A stretch of 64,000 nt of DNA from Tridacna crocea. Its lineage: Eukaryota > Mollusca > Bivalvia > Cardiida > Cardiidae. The notes below the pieces were generated by a model that did not search any database, had not been told where the DNA came from, and was given only the letters and a program-made list of their open reading frames with translations. The stretch lies in contig OX031064.1 of the NCBI GenBank assembly GCA_943736015.1, positions 37,189,361 to 37,253,360 of the forward strand, in the 5' to 3' direction. Positions 22,922 through 34,261 of the stretch are shown here, piece by piece (positions within the stretch are counted from its first letter, which is position 1; every line of letters starts with the position of its first letter). A program made the translations under genes and the position numbers.

Positions 22922-22996
22922 TTCTGCGTACAGTGTAGATCAAGATCAGACACTATAGAACGTGCACTCTGATCTTGGATCTACACTGTCCGATAA
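22922..22996. repeat. GATCAGACTG hairpin element
   Basis: CAGTGTAGATCAAGATCAGA and its complement GATCTTGGATCTACACTGTC around a short loop. Confidence 0.7.
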
Positions 22997-23100
22997 GAGG
23001 ATTTTTTTCTCAAACAGTAGCTTTAAAATAGGAACATTTAGGTTTTTACTATCGACTTATAACGTTATTTTAACTTTTTATGCAGGTTATAAATCTCGAG

Positions 23101-23329
23101 TTAACCCTTTATCAAACGACAAAATTTTAGACTGGTCCAAATTGAAAGCACCTGCAGACCACAAAATAAATGTAACTCAAAATCTAAAATTTCGTTTTGG
23201 AAGGGTAGAAAACATTGTGGGAAAAGGAGAAAATGCTGGTTACCAGCATTTTCTCCTTTTCCCACAATGTTTTCTACAGGCTTCTTTCTCAGGGTCGTCA
23301 AAAGTAGGGATTATGTGGTAATGGTTTAA
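23101..23329 (-). mobile_element. MITE-A full copy
   Basis: TTAA at 23101-23104 and 23326-23329; intact core. Confidence 0.9.
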
Positions 23330-23487
23330 ACAGGGTTGATTTAGTGTGTATTGGAATAGTGTATTGTTATTTCACATTGTTGTATGATCGATATGTCACA
23401 AATCAGTGACTCGTCTTACATATCAATTGACCCTTATCTACAGCAACAAGCACAAGTTTACAATTTTGTAGATGTCTACAATTTTCA

Positions 23488-23715
23488 TTAACCCTTTACC
23501 TAACGGCGAAATTTTATATTGGTCCAAATTGAAAGCACTTGCAGAAGACAAAATATATATTACACAAAAATTGAAATTTGTTTCCAATAGGGTTGAAAAC
23601 ATTGTGGGAAAAGGAGAAAATGCTGGTTACCAGCATTTTCTCCTTTTCCCACAATGTTTTCAAAAGGTTTCTATCTCAGGGTCGTAAAAACCAGGGATTG
23701 TTTGGTTAATGTTTA
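23488..23715 (-). mobile_element. MITE-A full copy
   Basis: TTAA at 23488-23491 and 23712-23715; intact core. Confidence 0.9.
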
Positions 23716-23734
23716 AGATCAGAATGCGCTTTGC

Positions 23735-23790
23735 TGGCAAGTGTAGATCAATATCAGACAGCATACGCTGTCTGATCTTTGTGTATGAAA
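23735..23790. repeat. GATCAGACTG hairpin element
   Basis: GTGTAGATCAATATCAGACAGC and GCTGTCTGATC form the stem; the outer right side is diverged. Confidence 0.55.
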
Positions 23791-23933
23791 TATTTTTGCA
23801 CAGTCATTTCAATCGATCTGCAGACTACAATTTTTTTTCTGTTTGGCTTGCAGCGGACAACTATGAAAATCAGTATAGCAAAAGGGAAAATTTGCACACT
23901 ATTTTTCCCCTAGACCCATGATCGTCAATTGTG

Positions 23934-24159
23934 TACCTCATTACCAGACGACAATATTTTAGGCTTGTCCAAATCGAAAGCATTTGCAGACGATGCAATA
24001 AAAGTGACTGAAAATTTGAAATTTGTGTTGTGAAGAGCAGAAAACATTGTGGGAAAAGGAGAAAATGGTGGTTACCAGCATTTTCTCCTTTTCCCACAAT
24101 GTTTCCTAAAGGCTTCTTTCTCAGGGTCGTAAAAAGTAGGGATTGTGTGGTAATGGGTT
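23934..24159 (-). mobile_element. MITE-A full copy
   Basis: Left end CTCATTACCAGACGAC, right end GGTAATGGGTTA. The core is intact except for one asymmetric position (ATGGTGGTTACCAGCAT). Confidence 0.85.
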
Positions 24160-24274
24160 ACGCGTTTGAATCATCCATATTTTACATAGATGTTGTAAGT
24201 CGTATGAGGCACTTCTTTCAGTCCTGCATCGAAAGATTTTTTTTCCAGTTTTTTTTTTGTGCTTTATGCTAGGA

Positions 24275-24647
24275 CATCTTCGCGAGCCAAGGTTACGCTC
24301 ACTACGTGGATCTTACCTTGGCTGATTGAGCCCGATTTCGAGATTCCTGCGATGCACCCTCTATTGGATGCTGGTTATTACCCCCCTTTACATCATATTT
24401 CTCATTGCGAATACACATGAAGCGATAAGCAGACATCCACGTGGGTTTCCATGTTTTACCTCCTATTCGAAAGGTAGAGACCTTGTTCTATTTTTATCAA
24501 AGATGAAATGCTACGAGCGATTTCATTCGTTGCAGCTAGAGCTGGCTGCACCCAATGAAAAAGCGTATCGGGTGAACGTAAAAATCAAGCTCGATCCGCC
24601 AAGGGTAGAGTAGCGTAGTGAATCGTCGGCCTTGACTTGCGAAGATG
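24275..24647 (+). mobile_element. Mutator-like MITE, copy 3
   Basis: 373 bp, ends CATCTTCGC and GCGAAGATG, perfect 9-bp duplications ATGCTAGGA at 24266-24274 and 24648-24656. Shorter than the other two copies through an internal loss near the middle. Confidence 0.88.
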
Positions 24648-24784
24648 ATGCTAGGATTGCACTTGGATAAGACATTTAAAGATTACAGGGCCAAGTTTAT
24701 TACTGGTGAAACCCAGGATGAAATAAATCAGTTGCCGCTGTGATATTGAAGAAAATTTGTTGAAGTGGCGTAAAAACCATCAAC

Positions 24785-24941
24785 ACATTACCACACAATC
24801 CCTACTTTTGACGACTCTGAGAAAGAAGCCTTTCTACCCTTCACAGAACAAATTTCAAATTTTCAGTCACTTTTATTTTGTCATCTGCGAATGCTTTCGA
24901 TATGGACAAGCCTAAAATATTGCCGTTTGGTAATGAGTTAA
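24785..24941 (+). mobile_element. MITE-A copy lacking its hairpin core
   Basis: Both arms are well preserved (ACACAATCCCTACTTTTGAC and TAATGAGTTAA), but GAAGCC passes directly into TTTCTACCC: the whole central palindrome is missing. Confidence 0.85.
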
Positions 24942-25196
24942 ACAAGCAATCAAAAATTCAATCAACCAACTTTAACAAGCTTTACCTTTATTTTGTATAT
25001 AAAGGAACGAGTCGAAGATTTAAAAATGACAGGTCAATATTGACTGATGGATAACCTGAATAACTTATTAGCAAACGTCTAAGTTTATTTATTCTTTTCC
25101 AAATAAGCCTGAAATTTTACGATTTCACGAGAATGAAAACTTTTGAAAACATGGTGAGAAGAAAGTACTGGTTTATATCATTCTCACGACGTTTCG

Positions 25197-25340
25197 TACC
25201 CGTTACAGCACAATGCCGACTTTTAACGACCCTAGAAAAGAAAGCTTTTAAAAACATTGTGGGAAAAAGAGAAAATGCTGGTAACCAGCATTTTCTCCTT
25301 TTGCCGAAAAGTATTCTACCCTATTAAAAGAAGATTGCAC
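25197..25340 (+). mobile_element. Partial MITE-A
   Basis: Left arm and core present, right arm missing; it abuts the next copy. Confidence 0.7.
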
Positions 25341-25345
25341 CATTT

Positions 25346-25577
25346 AACTCATTAGCCTACCACACAATCCCTACTTTTGACGACTCTGCGAAGAAGCCTT
25401 TAGAAAACATTGTGGGAAAAAGGAGAAAGTGCTGGTTACCAGCATTTTCTCCTTTTCCCCCACAATGTTTTCTATCCCTCCCAAAAGAAATTTAAAATCA
25501 TGACTGACACTTATTCTATCTTTATTTTGTGCTTTTGTTTCCGTTAAGTCTAAAAATTTGTTGTTTAGTAAAGAGTG
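25346..25577 (+). mobile_element. MITE-A copy
   Basis: Left TTTAACTCATTAGCC, core GCTGGTTACCAGC, right end TTTAGTAAAGAGTG. Followed by scattered MITE-A arm fragments to about 25955 (CGTCTGCAAATGCTTTCAAT at 25592, CCAAACGACAAAATTTTAGA at 25794). Confidence 0.8.
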
Positions 25578-26107
25578 AAGCCAAGCTGAAATCGTCGTCT
25601 GCAAATGCTTTCAATTTGGACATGGTTCAAATTTGTCGTTTGTACCTAAAAGTTGAGTCAGAATTAATTTCTCGTCTGCAAATGTGTTCAATTTGGACAG
25701 ATCTGCTATTCTGCTGTCTGAAGATACATCGTCAGGTACTTTGGAAAAGATAATATAAATCAACTTCACCAATCGTTTGATAAAGTCTCTACCAAACGAC
25801 AAAATTTTAGACTTAACGAAATTGAAACAATTACAGACAACAAATCGAAATATTTTCAATTAGAAAACACTGAACATATATAAAGAATAGAGCTGAAATC
25901 TGAATCAACAATAGTTATTTTTGACTTAACCAAATTCGAAGCATTTAGAGACGACACAGATCAGTTTATAGATTGCAAAGTAAATCACAAACAGATCGCC
26001 TGTGCATGCATACGTGTCATTTTGACGATACTTTTCAGATTTCGCGTCAGTTTTAACAATCCACAGAGCCTTGTTGAAATGTCCAAAATCACCTTCACGC
26101 GTCGACT

Positions 26108-26255
26108 CCGGTGTAATGCAGAGAAATGACCCTCCCCTACAAAGTGACCCGGGTCATTTCTCTTCGTAGAAAACTGACCCGGATCATTATGCTACGTAGA
26201 GAAATGACACATGGGTCATTTTGTAGGGGAGGGTCATTTCTCTGCATTACACCGG
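26108..26255. repeat. Foldback element, CCGGTGTAATGCAGAG family, short form
   Basis: 148 bp. Ends CCGGTGTAATGCAGAGAAAT and complement; interior dyads TGACCCGGGTCA and CTACGTAG. Confidence 0.85.
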
Positions 26256-26745
26256 CAAACCTCTGGTGATCCGTTGATACAGAACTTTTTTTTAAAGGTA
26301 CGGAATTGGCCGAGTTATGGCGAGTGGCGTCGACTGTGTGGAATCGTAATCAGATAAGTACCATGACATTATATCTGATCTCATGAATGGAAATATCGAC
26401 TGCCAAGCGACTACGGGACCGTTTTTAAATCCCATTAAAAGTAATCTTAAGTAACTCTTCATGCAATCTCTTTCATTTGTTAAAAAAAAAAGACATATTT
26501 GTTTTTTTCAGCAGCCTTAAAAAATAAGATAACTCACTGCATTAACGAAAAATTCCGAATAGAATAGGTCTCTTTAAGGTTTACAGAAGCGTTTAGAAAT
26601 GTCAATAAAACTTCACCAAGACAAAACCCAACTTGATCAATTCCTATCCATTAAGCTGTGTTTATAATCCAATAACTAACAAACAAACTTGGAAATCCCA
26701 ACATGGATAATCCAGCGGGATTTACTAACTCTTTGCTTCTTTTTC
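26256..26745. other. No gene seen
   Basis: AT-rich sequence; no repeat recognised. Confidence 0.4.
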
Positions 26746-26746
26746 C

Positions 26747-26960
26747 CTTTACCAAACAATGCAGCGTTTTTACGAGCATGAGAACGAAAACTATTATACA
26801 AACACTGTGGGAAAAGGTGAAAATGCTGGTAACCAGCATTTTCTCCTTTTCCCACAATGTTTTCTGTCTTCCAGAGTTGTGTTCTTTGGAAAAGTGATCG
26901 GCTCTGAAGCTTTCCTAAGCCTGCAGACGACAGCATTCGGATTGCAGCTGATTGCAATGG
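26747..26960 (+). mobile_element. Diverged MITE-A
   Basis: CCCTTTACCAAACAATGCAG left end, core intact (stem outer part CACTGTGGG on one side only). The right arm beyond 26875 is only loosely similar. Confidence 0.65.
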
Positions 26961-27104
26961 CAAAAGTAGTCCAGCTCTTTTCTTGGCGCAACGTCTTTTT
27001 TTATTTCAACAATGTTATCAGATGCCTTAGAAACCTTTATTTACATTAAAACTCTAAAAGTAACCGGGATAACCATAGTCGATGGCTTCAAAGTTGTTTC
27101 TTGG

Positions 27105-27245
27105 CGTAAGGCACACAATCTCGACTTTTAACGAGATAGAAGCCTTTTGAAAACATTGTGGAAAAAGGAGAAATGCTGGTAACCATCATTTTCCCCTTTT
27201 CCCAAAATGTTTTCTACCCTGCTGGAAACAAATTTCAATTATATA
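27105..27245 (+). mobile_element. Partial MITE-A
   Basis: Left arm GGCACACAATCTCGAC, core GCTGGTAACCATC, right arm lost after GGAAACAAATTTCAATT. Confidence 0.7.
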
Positions 27246-27294
27246 GGGGCTATTTCTAATAAGTCGATTTTTTTTTTTTCGTATCATTTACTTA

Positions 27295-27537
27295 GCAGGA
27301 TTAGAATTTGAATTTGTTTGAATGGTGTTTTACGCCTCTTTCAACATTTTTTTCAGTCATATCACGGCGACAGCTCACATATTCATGTTTCCCGGGTTTC
27401 ACCAGTACTAGGCTAGGCTCTGAAGTGTCTTGCCCAAGGAAACACCTGTGAAAAAACCCAGTGGAATCAGCAAGGCTCGAACCCAGGACCTCCAGGTTAC
27501 GAGTCCCACACATCACCACTCAGCCACACTGGACCCC
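27295..27537 (-). mobile_element. tRNA-derived SINE
   Basis: The minus strand starts GTGTGGCTGAGTGG (A box), then GGGTTCGAGCC (B box), with a CGT anticodon-like triplet (Thr). The body contains TTGGGCAAGACACTT and ends with GAAAGAGGCGTAAAACACC and a CAAACAAA tail. About 240 bp. This head/tail layout is usual for mollusc SINEs. Confidence 0.7.
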
Positions 27538-27679
27538 TAGCACGATAAGAGATAAGAAAACTGAAAAATCTTAAGATATTGTGGCAGGACAAATTTTTGA
27601 AAATGAAAATACGGCTTCTCAAGTTTCGTTGGCCTTAAATTTTCGTTTCGTTCATTTCAAAGCAGTCAGCAATAGGTAC

Positions 27680-27876
27680 TTCCTTTACTAGACAATTTCA
27701 GGGTTCTTTTTTCGCTCCTGAAACAGAAGAATTTTGAACCAAAACATTGTTAGAAAAGGAGAAAATGCTTGTGACAAGCATTTTCTCCTTTCCTGACAAT
27801 GTTTTCTTCTAGCTGGGTTACGTTTGATTTGTAATCTACAGTTGCTTTGATTTTTCACAGGTCAAAACCTTTAACT
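27680..27876 (+). mobile_element. MITE-A variant with mirrored stem changes
   Basis: Core centre GCTTGTGACAAGC instead of GCTGGTAACCAGC: both sides of the stem changed together. The arms are diverged. Confidence 0.7.
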
Positions 27877-28405
27877 CAAAGTAAGATATTAAGACGATCA
27901 TTAACGATCAAACAAAAAGAAAACAATAATGTAAGTTCAGGTATACTCAACCAAAATCCTGAAAAAAAGAGAAAATACCAATAAAATAAAGTATACAAAA
28001 CACAAAGAAGCGTGTTTACCTTAATATAAAACTAACTTCATTCCAACTTAAATACTTCCCCACATTGTAAACAAATTCCTCCGCGGTCTCACGCGCCATG
28101 ACAACTTCTAGTTCATTCAAATCAACTATTATAACAAAGGCGTTTAAGGTTGAATATACCCCATTAACAGTGGTATTTTTGAAATGATAATGTTATCACC
28201 ACCTCAATATTTTTGCCCCTTACTATTGTCAGAAGTTTAAATTAAGATTTAATATTCAATTCGAAAGATCTCGTATCAGAATTTCTATGCTAAATATAAA
28301 CGTTTCCGTTTTGATATGTAAATCGATCGTTAACCAAACAGTCCCGTGGTGTCAAGACATTGAATAAAAGGGTTTTTTAACTCTTAGGCTATTCAATCTG
28401 ACTCA
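27877..28405. other. No gene seen
   Basis: AT-rich intergenic sequence with no recognised repeat. Confidence 0.4.
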
Positions 28406-28407
28406 CA

Positions 28408-28485
28408 GACCTTTAGCGGACAGTGTGCATCAAGATCAGACCGCACAGAACGTGCAGTCTGATCTTTATATATACTGCCCGGTGA
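28408..28485. repeat. GATCAGACTG hairpin element
   Basis: ATCAAGATCAGACCGCACAG then CGTGCAGTCTGATC; GACAGTG and CTGCCCGGTG at the edges. Confidence 0.65.
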
Positions 28486-28556
28486 AGAGATATAATTTTC
28501 CTCCCGAAAAGTACCTGTAATAGTGAAATAGTGAATTATGGGTTTCTGCTTTCGGC

Positions 28557-28775
28557 TTAACCCCTTTCTCAAACGATCCCTGGTTTTTACGACCCTGAAA
28601 CAGAAGCCTTTTGAAAACATTGTAGGAAAAGGAGAAAATGCTGGTAACCAGCATTTTCTCCTTTTCCCACAATGTTTTCTACCCTGTAGGGAACAAATTT
28701 CAACATTTATTTTGTCGTCTGTAAGTGCTTTCAATTTGGACCAGTCAAAAATTTTGTCGTTTGGTAAAAGGTTGA
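28557..28775 (+). mobile_element. MITE-A full copy
   Basis: TTAA at 28557-28560; right end GGTAAAAGGTTGA. Variant left arm CGATCCCTGGTTTTTACGAC, shared with the 30.8, 47.1 and 48.6 kb copies. Confidence 0.88.
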
Positions 28776-28797
28776 CCCTTAGACTGCTCACTTAGCA

Positions 28798-28890
28798 CCA
28801 CTCACTATCCTTTAAATAGTGGACAGTGTAGATGAAGATCAGACTGCACAGAAAGTGCTGTCTGATCTTGGATCTACACTTTCCGAAGAG
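28798..28890. repeat. GATCAGACTG hairpin element
   Basis: GGACAGTGTAGATGAAGATC ... GATCTTGGATCTACACTTTCC. Confidence 0.7.
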
Positions 28891-29097
28891 GAAATATATT
28901 TTCTCCAAAAATGCCTTCGAAATAGCAAAACTTTGATTAATACCATCAGTTTGAACGTTTTATCTAATTTATTTAGCGGGTTGATTGTTATCTGCTAAAA
29001 GTTACAAATAGTATTAGAAAAAGGGAAATGACTGGAAACCAGTATTTCCTCCTCTTTCCACAATGTTTCCACCCATGTCTATCACAATATCCCATTG

Positions 29098-29326
29098 TTC
29101 ACCCTTTCCCAAACAAGCCCTGGTTTTTACGTGTCTGCAGTAAAAGTCTTTTGAAAACACTGTGGGAAAAGGAGAAATTGCTCGTAACGAGCAATTTCTC
29201 CTTTTCCCACAGTGTTTTCTACCCTTTTTGAGAACTTTCTGCCATTTTTCTCAAAATCTAAAATTGTCGTCTGCAAACTCTTTCAGTTTGGAACAGTCCA
29301 AAATTTGTCGTTTGGGAAAGGATTAA
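29098..29326 (+). mobile_element. MITE-A subfamily C
   Basis: Core centre GAAATTGCTCGTAACGAGC with mirrored outer stem CACTGTGGG/CCCACAGTG. Right TTAA at 29323-29326. The twin copy is at 37228. A decayed relative lies just to the left (about 29005-29075). Confidence 0.85.
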
Positions 29327-29396
29327 AGCCACATCTACTCTTTCGTTTGCCATTAAATATGAACAAGGGTAGCATTTTGTCAAGTAGTAAAGAGTA

Positions 29397-29616
29397 AACC
29401 CTTCATCATACGGTCTCGTGTTTCAACGACCCCGGTGGAGAAGCCGCTTAAATGTTTTTGTGAAAAGGAAACAATTCTGGAAACTACCCTTTTCTCTTTT
29501 TCACGCAATAATTTCTGGCCTTTCATAGACAGTCCCAACGATAAAAGCCATAATTACTTTGTCGTCTGTAAATGTCTTTGACTTGGATAAGTCTAATATT
29601 TTGGCACCTGGTAAAG
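29397..29616 (+). mobile_element. Degenerate MITE-A
   Basis: Arms recognisable (GTTTCAACGACC; TTTGTCGTCTGTAAATG); core reduced to CTGGAAACTACC. Confidence 0.55.
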
Positions 29617-29785
29617 AGATAGCATGTTACTACTTGCACAGGACTTTTTTCGCCTCGCCATGCCACTGTCAGGAACATCGTTTGTATTCGTATAAAATGA
29701 CTCTATATGTGCATTTTCTACTTTTACCACTGTGTTTTCACATAACTTAGTGACTGTGAAAAGAAATTTTCTTCTTATATTGATA

Positions 29786-29925
29786 AACTCATTACCAAAC
29801 GACAATATTTTAGGCTTGTACAAATCGAAACCATTTGCAAAATAAAAATGACTGAAAATTTGAAATTTGTTTAGTGAAGAGTAGAAAACATTGTGGAAAA
29901 AGGAAAAGATGTGGGTTGCAATTGC
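29786..29925 (-). mobile_element. Half MITE-A
   Basis: Left arm from AACTCATTACCAAACGAC to GTAGAAAACATTGTGG; the rest is missing. Confidence 0.6.
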
Positions 29926-30029
29926 GATATGACCGTCGTTTTACCCTCTGAATACGTCTCATGGTGAATCTAAAATTAAGGCGTTTGAAAAAAATCTGAG
30001 AGAAGGATAAAATTCTTCTTACAATCAAA

Positions 30030-30700
30030 TGCTCGATATGTGCCGATGTTTTTTTTATTTACTTTATCTTAACCTTTAACCCTTTAGGAAAGCTTCCCCC
30101 CCCCCACAAAAAAAATAATAAAACCGGAATTGTGCGGAAAATGATTTACAAGCATAATAGAGAGAATGGTTTTAATGAAGGTGACAACTATGGGGCAAAA
30201 AGGAAAATACATCCGTACCCAATTTACTTTTCTTGTGTCACACTGTTTTCAAAAGTCACTTGCTGCATTACAAAAAAAGGCAAATAAAGCAAAGGGTTTT
30301 AATCGCTATTCCCGCGACTCTTTTATCACTGATATAATTACTTATGAATAGTTTCCGTATTCGTGAAAGGAACTACCCTTTACCTTAGAGTAGATATGTT
30401 CGTGAATCTAAGTAATAATGTTTTTTCTTGTGAATATTTATACCAGATTTGTTAATATTTGTAAATATTTGTTTAATGAATTACCTTTCACCAGTGTCAC
30501 TTCTCTCACTAATGTCAACCTACAAGTAACATGTTACGAATTCATTTGTAAATTAGTTCATTATCATTGTTGTCAGTATACGAGTAACCATTTATATGTA
30601 GATAGAAGCTGCACAAGCTTATGTCGAATAAGATATGTCTATGTCTATGTTTTTTTTCAACGCATTAACCCTTATGCTGCTAAGAGCGAATTACCGAATT
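30030..30700. other. No gene seen
   Basis: AT-rich intergenic sequence. The 128-residue frame across 30418-30804 has no recognisable domain and runs into a hairpin repeat. Confidence 0.4.
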
Positions 30701-30702
30701 TT

Positions 30703-30770
30703 GAGGACAGTAAAGGTCAAGATCAGACTGCACAGAACTTGCAGTCTGATCTTGAATCTACACCGCCCAA
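30703..30770. repeat. GATCAGACTG hairpin element with outer TTAA-like end
   Basis: AAGATCAGACTGCACAGAAC ... GCAGTCTGATCTTGAATCTA. The preceding ATTAACCCTTATGCTGCTAA (from 30665) may be the outer end of the full element. Confidence 0.65.
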
Positions 30771-30820
30771 TATGGAGATTTTTATTTTTCATATATTACT
30801 TTGATCGTCACTTAATTTAG

Positions 30821-31048
30821 TCCTTTCCCAAACAGTCCCTGGTTTTCACGACCCTGAGAAAGAAGTGTTTTGAAAACATTGTTGGAAAAGGAGAAAATTC
30901 TGGTAACCAGCATTTTCTCCTTTTCCCACAATGTTTTATACCGTGCTGGACACAAAGTTCAGTTATTCACTTAAGTTTGTTTTGTCGTCTGCAAGTGCTT
31001 TCAATTTGGAACAGTCTAAAATTTTGTCGTCAGGTAAAGGATTGAATA
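30821..31048 (+). mobile_element. MITE-A copy
   Basis: CCTTTCCCAAACAGTCCCTGG left, GGTAAAGGATTGAA right; core nearly intact. Confidence 0.82.
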
Positions 31049-31317
31049 ATGTCTTCAAAAAAATAATCAATAAACAGGGTCATTTTCACATTACCACAGA
31101 ATTTTGCACTAATGAAAATTTAAAAGAATTTGCGGGGGACAAATTCACGACGTATATGATTCTTTTTTTTTTTCTAAAAAAAAAAACTTTTCACATACAA
31201 GGCTCATAATGTCTCTATGAGATAACACTGAAAAAAGATGTAGGTCACTGTGCTTGTTTCTGAGAAATTTGCCTTTGAAAAAGGTATATATAGTTCCAAT
31301 ATTTAGCTTGTATTTGA

Positions 31318-31545
31318 TTTAACTCCTACCACACAATCCCGACTTTTAACGACCCTGAGAAAGAAGCCCGCAGAAAACATTGTGGGAAAAGGAGAAAATG
31401 CTGCATGGTAACCAGCATTTTCTACTTTTCCCACAATATTATTATTAAAGTAAGAAATCATCATATTAACAAGATTGTATTTGATGTCTGCAGACGCTTT
31501 GAATTTGTTCCAGTCCAAAAACTTGTCGTTTGGTAAAGAGTTCTC
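31318..31545 (+). mobile_element. MITE-A copy
   Basis: Left TTTAACTCCTACCACAC, right GTCGTTTGGTAAAGAGTT; the core has a 4-bp asymmetric insert (GCTGCATGGTAACCAGC). Confidence 0.82.
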
Positions 31546-31732
31546 AAATGGTTTAATAGGAAAAACTATACAACTATGCGTCATTTAAATGAAAAATCAT
31601 TTATTTTTGGAAAAAAAAGGCAAATGTCTGGTTTTGAATATGTAAAATGTACAAATACGCATGTTATATATAGATCATCGTGTTAAAAAGGGAGATAATT
31701 TGGTAGAATTAAGGGTTAATCTTAAAAAAAAA

Positions 31733-32400
31733 AAACAAGAGGGCCACGATGGTCCTGTATCGCTTCACTGGCTAATAAGTCAAAACAGTACAAGCCAAAC
31801 ATTACAATACTTGGCCAATTGGTTTAAAAACATTTAAAATTTTCTTCTATAAAATCCTTTGAGAAACTTATGATCCCAGGGCAAAGCAATTTTTGGCCAC
31901 AAAGCTATAATTACTTGAATCCTTGTGGAGGTCCACAAGATATAAAGCCCCATACCAAATAAAACAGGTCTAGAATGTGTGGTTATAAACAACAAGAAGA
32001 TTTTAAAATCTTCCTCAATAAAAAGCCCTGTAAAACAAATCTGCTCAATAAAAGACCCTGTAAAACATGTGACCCATGAGACAGGTTTATCAAGTTTTAA
32101 CTATAAAAGCCAATATAAAACTTGTGACCCTTGGGTTGGGGTCAAACTTGACCCCGAGGTTAAAATTCGGGCCCTCTTGATAGACGCGCATTTGATAAAG
32201 CTACCTGAAAAATTTGGCAGCCCTTCTAGGCTTTATGGCTACGTACGAGTAGATTATAAAAGTTTCCCTGCATAAGCCCATGTAAAATTTGTGACCCTCT
32301 TGGGCGGGGCCAAATATGACCCTAGGGCTATAATTTTGGCACCCTTGGTAGACCCCATAGATAAAGCTACAATGATCATTGAGACAGGGTTCATATTTCT
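31733..32400. repeat. AGAGGGCC-family interspersed repeat
   Basis: Begins AACAAGAGGGCCACGATGG and contains internally repeated segments around AAAGCCCTGTAAAAC and TTGTGACCC. The same opening recurs at 56173 and 63509. Confidence 0.6.
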
Positions 32401-32420
32401 CTCAACGGTGAAAGGTTTAA

Positions 32421-32692
32421 TTAACTCTTTACCAAACGACAAAATTTTAGACTAGTGTGAATTGAAAGTATTTGCAGGCGACAATTTTAGACTAATCAAA
32501 ATTGAAAGCATTTGCAGACGACAAAATAAACATGAATAAAAAAATGAAATTTAATTTGGGAAGAGTAGAAAACATTGTGGGAAAAGGAGAAAATACTGGT
32601 TACCAGCACTTCCTTCTTTTCCCAACGATGGTTTCAAAAGGCTTCTTTTGCTAGGGTCGTTAAAAGTCGGGATTATGTGGTAAAAGAGTTAA
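32421..32692 (-). mobile_element. MITE-A copy with internal arm duplication
   Basis: TTAA at 32421-32424 and 32689-32692. The block GACAATTTTAGACTAATCAA...GCAGACGACA occurs twice in the left arm, making this copy about 45 bp longer than usual. Confidence 0.85.
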
Positions 32693-32884
32693 AGCATGCA
32701 GCGCAGGCTGACCTGTAACATTTTTTCTGCTACTGGTCAGTTTTCTCCATCTTAAACAACCAGTCTACCCAAGAATTAGGTCAGTTGTTAAATAAAGTGG
32801 AATTTATGGCTTCATAATTATAATGATGAATTTGATTGGCATAATGCATCATGGGGGTGCATTTAACCCCTTTTTGCCAGAGCG

Positions 32885-33060
32885 CATATATCCGTGGTGT
32901 CCGTGGTCGTGAGGTAGAGCGTCGGCCTCATAACCTAAAGGCCCTGAGTTCGATACCCGGGAGCGATCTGCTAAGACCGCACATCTATATTATTTTTCCA
33001 CTCAGGTTGCTTTAGTTTACAAGTGATTCCGATCCACTGGTGTTTCAATTTAAATCCTTG
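32885..33060 (+). mobile_element. tRNA-Met-like SINE
   Basis: Head GGTCGTGAGGTAGAGCGTCG (A box) and GAGTTCGATACCCGGGAG (B box) with a CAT anticodon-like triplet. The same head occurs on the minus strand at 36485 and, diverged, at 12038. Confidence 0.6.
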
Positions 33061-33404
33061 TGCAGTCAAGCTTCAGATATGCGTAAGTTCCAAACTGTAG
33101 TGAGTCTATAGACATGTCTCTTCTGTCAAAGCCATGAAACAGGAAGAAAAATAGTAGCCAGAAATATGTGGCTTTAGTCATCTTAGAAGTCTGAAACACG
33201 AGACTATTTCTAGCATCAATTCCGGTACAAGAAATGTCTTGGTCCATTTTTCCTAAATTTCGAAGGATCAATGTGCAATCTCGTGTGATGTCAATTAAAT
33301 ATGAAACTACAAAGTAAAACTAAAATATTCACTATGATGTCATAAAAAAATAATGTAACCATTGAATTAGCTTACAAAAAAAAAAAAAACGGTGGCATTA
33401 CTGA
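33061..33404. other. No gene seen
   Basis: AT-rich, with an A-run at 33377-33389. Confidence 0.4.
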
Positions 33405-33407
33405 AAA

Positions 33408-33478
33408 AAAAAATTCTCTGAGACTCGAACTCGATCCGTTTGGGCTGTAGCAGAGTCCCTTTGACCACTGCACCACAG
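33408..33478 (-). mobile_element. tRNA-like SINE head
   Basis: The minus strand reads GCTGTGGTGCAGTGGTCAAA, then GAGTTCGAGTCTC: A-box- and B-box-like sequences. The acceptor ends do not pair, so this is probably not a working tRNA gene. Confidence 0.4.
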
Positions 33479-33764
33479 CATTACTTGCAAGTCTTTGTTG
33501 AAATTTACTAATAAGTAACTGCTTCGTTCCTGGTATTCTCTATTTGAATGTTTTGGACTGATCCAGTGTTTGTAAACAAAGGCCACAGTTATCGCGTTTT
33601 ATGATAGTAAAATATATTATGTTTAAACTAAACATATATCCGTGGACTCTGAGAGTGTTGTCCGAAAAAGCCGGCATTCCCAGTGGTTCTGTACAGTTTT
33701 GGTCCGTATGCACTAACCATTCTTTAGAATAATCTTAGTCTAATTCTTCAGCTGAGGCCTGGAA

Positions 33765-34070
33765 GCTAAGTTGATAGCGTGCAGGACTTGATAACAGGGA
33801 TTCATGGGCTCGATCCCTAGCTCGGCCAATTTCTTTCCGAAGACTGATGATAGTCATCACGACAGGATTCTTTCCCCTTCCACAGCTGACCATTATCTAG
33901 ACAACGGTTATGTGGGAAAGCAGCCAGTGATTTGAAAAGAAAATTGTTAGGAATACTGGTGAAAAAGACTCAAGGAAATCATGGATAAGTGCAGTGCCCA
34001 CAGCGACATGACAGAATTAATGACAGAATTACTGTCGAAAACGGCATTAAGCTGTGGATTATAAAACTAA
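33765..34070 (+). mobile_element. tRNA-derived SINE
   Basis: Head AGCTAAGTTGATAGCG and GGGCTCGATCCC; body of about 300 bp; tail-like GTCGAAAACGGCATTAAGC matching the usual mollusc SINE tail form (GTTGAAAACGGCGTTAA). Confidence 0.6.
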
Positions 34071-34261
34071 GAAGGTTTTCAGACTGGTCGGCGAAATACA
34101 GACCCTGATGTCAATAATAACTACTCGCAAAAGCATTTTGTGCCGCAAAGTGTAGTCCTGAACCTCAACATTAAATGTAAAGGAGCCAGAAGTTGGTATG
34201 TAATCGATTTCTTGAGAATTTGGGATGTCAGTGTGTAGGGTCTCCTTCAGATTAAAGAAAA

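Noticed and set aside
24326-24613. 95-residue frame with similar frames at 4.6 and 19.1 kb
   Set aside because: All lie within copies of the Mutator-like MITE; repeated because the element is repeated.
32893-32968. tRNA-Met gene
   Set aside because: A and B boxes are present, but the same head occurs on SINE bodies at 36.3 and 11.9 kb and acceptor pairing is not convincing.
33408-33478. Functional tRNA gene on the minus strand
   Set aside because: Box-like motifs only; the ends do not form an acceptor stem.
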